From Chloroflexi bacterium UBA4730 (GTDB lineage: Bacteria > Chloroflexota > Limnocylindria > P2-11E), in NCBI GenBank assembly GCA_002404155.1, contig DHJC01000061.1:32996-39113 (forward strand): a DNA stretch of 6,118 nucleotides. Direction: 5' to 3'. The notes beneath the pieces are model-generated. The model worked only from the letters and a program-made list of their open reading frames with translations. It was not told the origin of the DNA and did no database searches. Made by a program: the position numbers and the translations under genes. Below, piece by piece: positions 4,940 to 6,118 of this stretch (the stretch's first letter is position 1; each line of letters begins with the position of its first letter).

Positions 4940-5251
4940 ATGCCAGCAGTCGCAGAGAAGCTCAACCTCAAGCCACTTGGCTCCCGCGTCGTCGTCAAGG
5001 CCCTCGAGCGCGAGGAAATGACGAAGAGCGGGATCGTGCTGCCGGACACCGCGAAGGAGAAGCCCATGGAGGGCAAGGTCCTCGCGGTCGGCCCGGGCGG
5101 TCTCGACAAGAACGGGAACAAGACCGAGATGATCCTGAAGGTCGGTGACCGAGTCCTGTACCAGAAGTACGCGGGCACCGAGTTCAAGCTCAATGACGAG
5201 GAGCTCCTGGTCCTGTCGCAGGACGACGTGCTCGCCATCGTCGAGTCATAG
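4940..5251 (+). CDS. groES: Co-chaperonin GroES (Hsp10)
   Basis: Forms the heptameric lid of the GroEL folding chamber in the cytoplasm. At 103 residues it is slightly longer than the common 95-97, because of a short N-terminal lead before 'LKPLGSRVVVKA' (10-21). The mobile loop is around 24-40, with the GroEL-contacting hydrophobic tripeptide I32-V33-L34. The segment 'EGKVLAVGPGG' follows at 44-54. 'VGDRVLYQKYAGTEF' (68-82) and the C-terminal 'DDVLAIVE' (95-102) are standard GroES features. GGAGG (4928-4932) lies seven bases before the ATG, which fixes the start. It is the first gene of the CIRCE-controlled operon, 19 bases before groEL. Confidence 0.98.
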   Translation: MPAVAEKLNLKPLGSRVVVKALEREEMTKSGIVLPDTAKEKPMEGKVLAVGPGGLDKNGNKTEMILKVGDRVLYQKYAGTEFKLNDEELLVLSQDDVLAIVES

Positions 5252-5270
5252 CGGAGGAATAAGAAAAGAT

Positions 5271-6118
5271 ATGGCAAAGCAGCTCCAATTCACGCAAGAC
5301 GCCCGAGCCTCGCTCAAGGCGGGCGTCGACAAGATGGCGAACGCCGTGAAGACCACCCTCGGCCCGAAGGGCCGCAACGTCGCAGTCGACAAGAAGTTCG
5401 GCGCGCCGACCGTGACCCACGATGGCGTCACCGTCGCGCGCGAGATCGAGCTCGAGGACCCGTTCGAGAACATGGGCGCGCAGCTTCTGAAGGAAGCCGC
5501 GACGAAGACGAACGACATCGCCGGTGACGGCACGACGACCTCCGTGGTCATCGCACAGGCGATCGTGACCGAAGGTCTCAAGAACATCGCCGCGGGCGCG
5601 AACCCGATGCTCCTGAAGCGCGGCCTCGAGAAGGGCGTCGACGCCGTCGTCGCCGAGCTCAAGTCCCAGGCCGTCGAGGTCAAGGGCAAGGAGGAGATCG
5701 CGAACATCGCGGGGATCTCCGCCGCGGACGCGGAGATCGGCGAGCTCATCGCCGAGGTCCACGACAAGGTCGGCCGCGACGGCGTCATCACCGTCGAAGA
5801 GTCGAAGGGTCTCGAGTTCGAGAAGGAATACGTCGAGGGGATGCAGATCGACCGCGGGTACATTTCCGCGTACTTCGTCACCCACGCCGACCGCATGGAA
5901 GCGGTCATCGAGGACGCCTACATCCTCATCACCGACAAGAAGATCTCCGCGATCACCGACATCCTGCCGGTGCTCGAGAAGCTCGTGCAGGTCAGCAAGA
6001 ACCTCGTCATCGTCGCCGAGGACATCGACGGCGAGGCCCTCGCCACGCTCGTCGTGAACAAGCTCCGCGGCACCATCAACGTCCTGGGCTTCAAGGCCCC
6101 GGGCTTCGGTGACCGTCG
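5271..6118 (+). CDS. groEL: Chaperonin GroEL (Hsp60), 3' end beyond the window
   Basis: Main chaperonin subunit: a double seven-membered ring that folds proteins using ATP, with GroES as lid. The window holds 282 codons, about half of the usual 540 or so; the cut is only the window edge. It begins MAKQLQFTQDAR. Seen features are the nucleotide-binding 'TLGPKGRNV' (29-37), D51 in 'THDGVTVARE', and the ATP-site 'GDGTTT' (85-90). The intermediate domain and the start of the apical domain follow, ending in 'GFKAPGFGDR'. Third codon positions are almost all G or C; 14 of codons 51-282 end in A or T. A GGAGG (5253-5257) precedes the ATG by 13 bases, a rather long spacing. It is co-transcribed with groES. 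Its second half cannot be judged. Confidence 0.98.
   Translation, partial: MAKQLQFTQDARASLKAGVDKMANAVKTTLGPKGRNVAVDKKFGAPTVTHDGVTVAREIELEDPFENMGAQLLKEAATKTNDIAGDGTTTSVVIAQAIVTEGLKNIAAGANPMLLKRGLEKGVDAVVAELKSQAVEVKGKEEIANIAGISAADAEIGELIAEVHDKVGRDGVITVEESKGLEFEKEYVEGMQIDRGYISAYFVTHADRMEAVIEDAYILITDKKISAITDILPVLEKLVQVSKNLVIVAEDIDGEALATLVVNKLRGTINVLGFKAPGFGDR

Noticed and set aside
5190..5908. Two overlapping minus-strand open frames opposite groEL
   Set aside because: Both are shadows of groES/groEL, whose coding is certain; their sequences show no domain and have biased composition.

Overview
This is a high-GC bacterial window with seven protein-coding genes, two of them cut or possibly cut by the window edges. 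No tRNA, rRNA, CRISPR array or insertion sequence is visible. The groES-groEL pair behind a CIRCE element indicates HrcA-type heat-shock control, as in Firmicutes, Actinobacteria, Chloroflexota and relatives. The strong G/C preference at third codon positions, several genes that look leaderless, and the style of the GroEL and Rieske proteins fit a high-GC Chloroflexota or actinobacterial-type genome. This taxonomic guess is inference and is not secure.

Layout. (1) 2-466 (+): C-terminal part or all of an unrecognised protein. (2) 474-2387 (+): a two-gene type IV toxin-antitoxin / abortive-infection operon of the AbiE kind, with an AbiEi-like winged-helix antitoxin-repressor followed by an AbiEii-like nucleotidyltransferase toxin. 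Four TTACCA half-sites lie over its promoter and start codon. (3) 2401-2987 (+): a gene for a membrane-anchored Rieske [2Fe-2S] protein, with its own promoter and a long inverted repeat that includes the Shine-Dalgarno sequence. (4) 4748 down to 3088 (-): a mandelate racemase-type enolase superfamily enzyme and a NUDIX hydrolase, joined by a 4-base GTGA overlap. (5) 4801-6118 (+): promoter, CIRCE operator, groES and the first 282 codons of groEL, divergent from the enolase-family gene.

How it fits together. The chaperonin genes, the sugar-acid-type enzyme pair and the Rieske gene look like resident chromosomal genes. The abiE pair uses clearly more A/T-ending codons than its neighbours and sits between two ordinary genes, so it is the likely acquired module. 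The most interesting signals are the nested operator over a probably leaderless abiE start, a possible degenerate nuclease-like N-terminal domain on the antitoxin, the inverted repeat over the Rieske ribosome-binding site, and a Lys-x-Gln in place of the usual Lys-x-Lys in the enolase-superfamily enzyme. I do not see a clearly new multi-gene system. The abiE module is the only defence-like locus.
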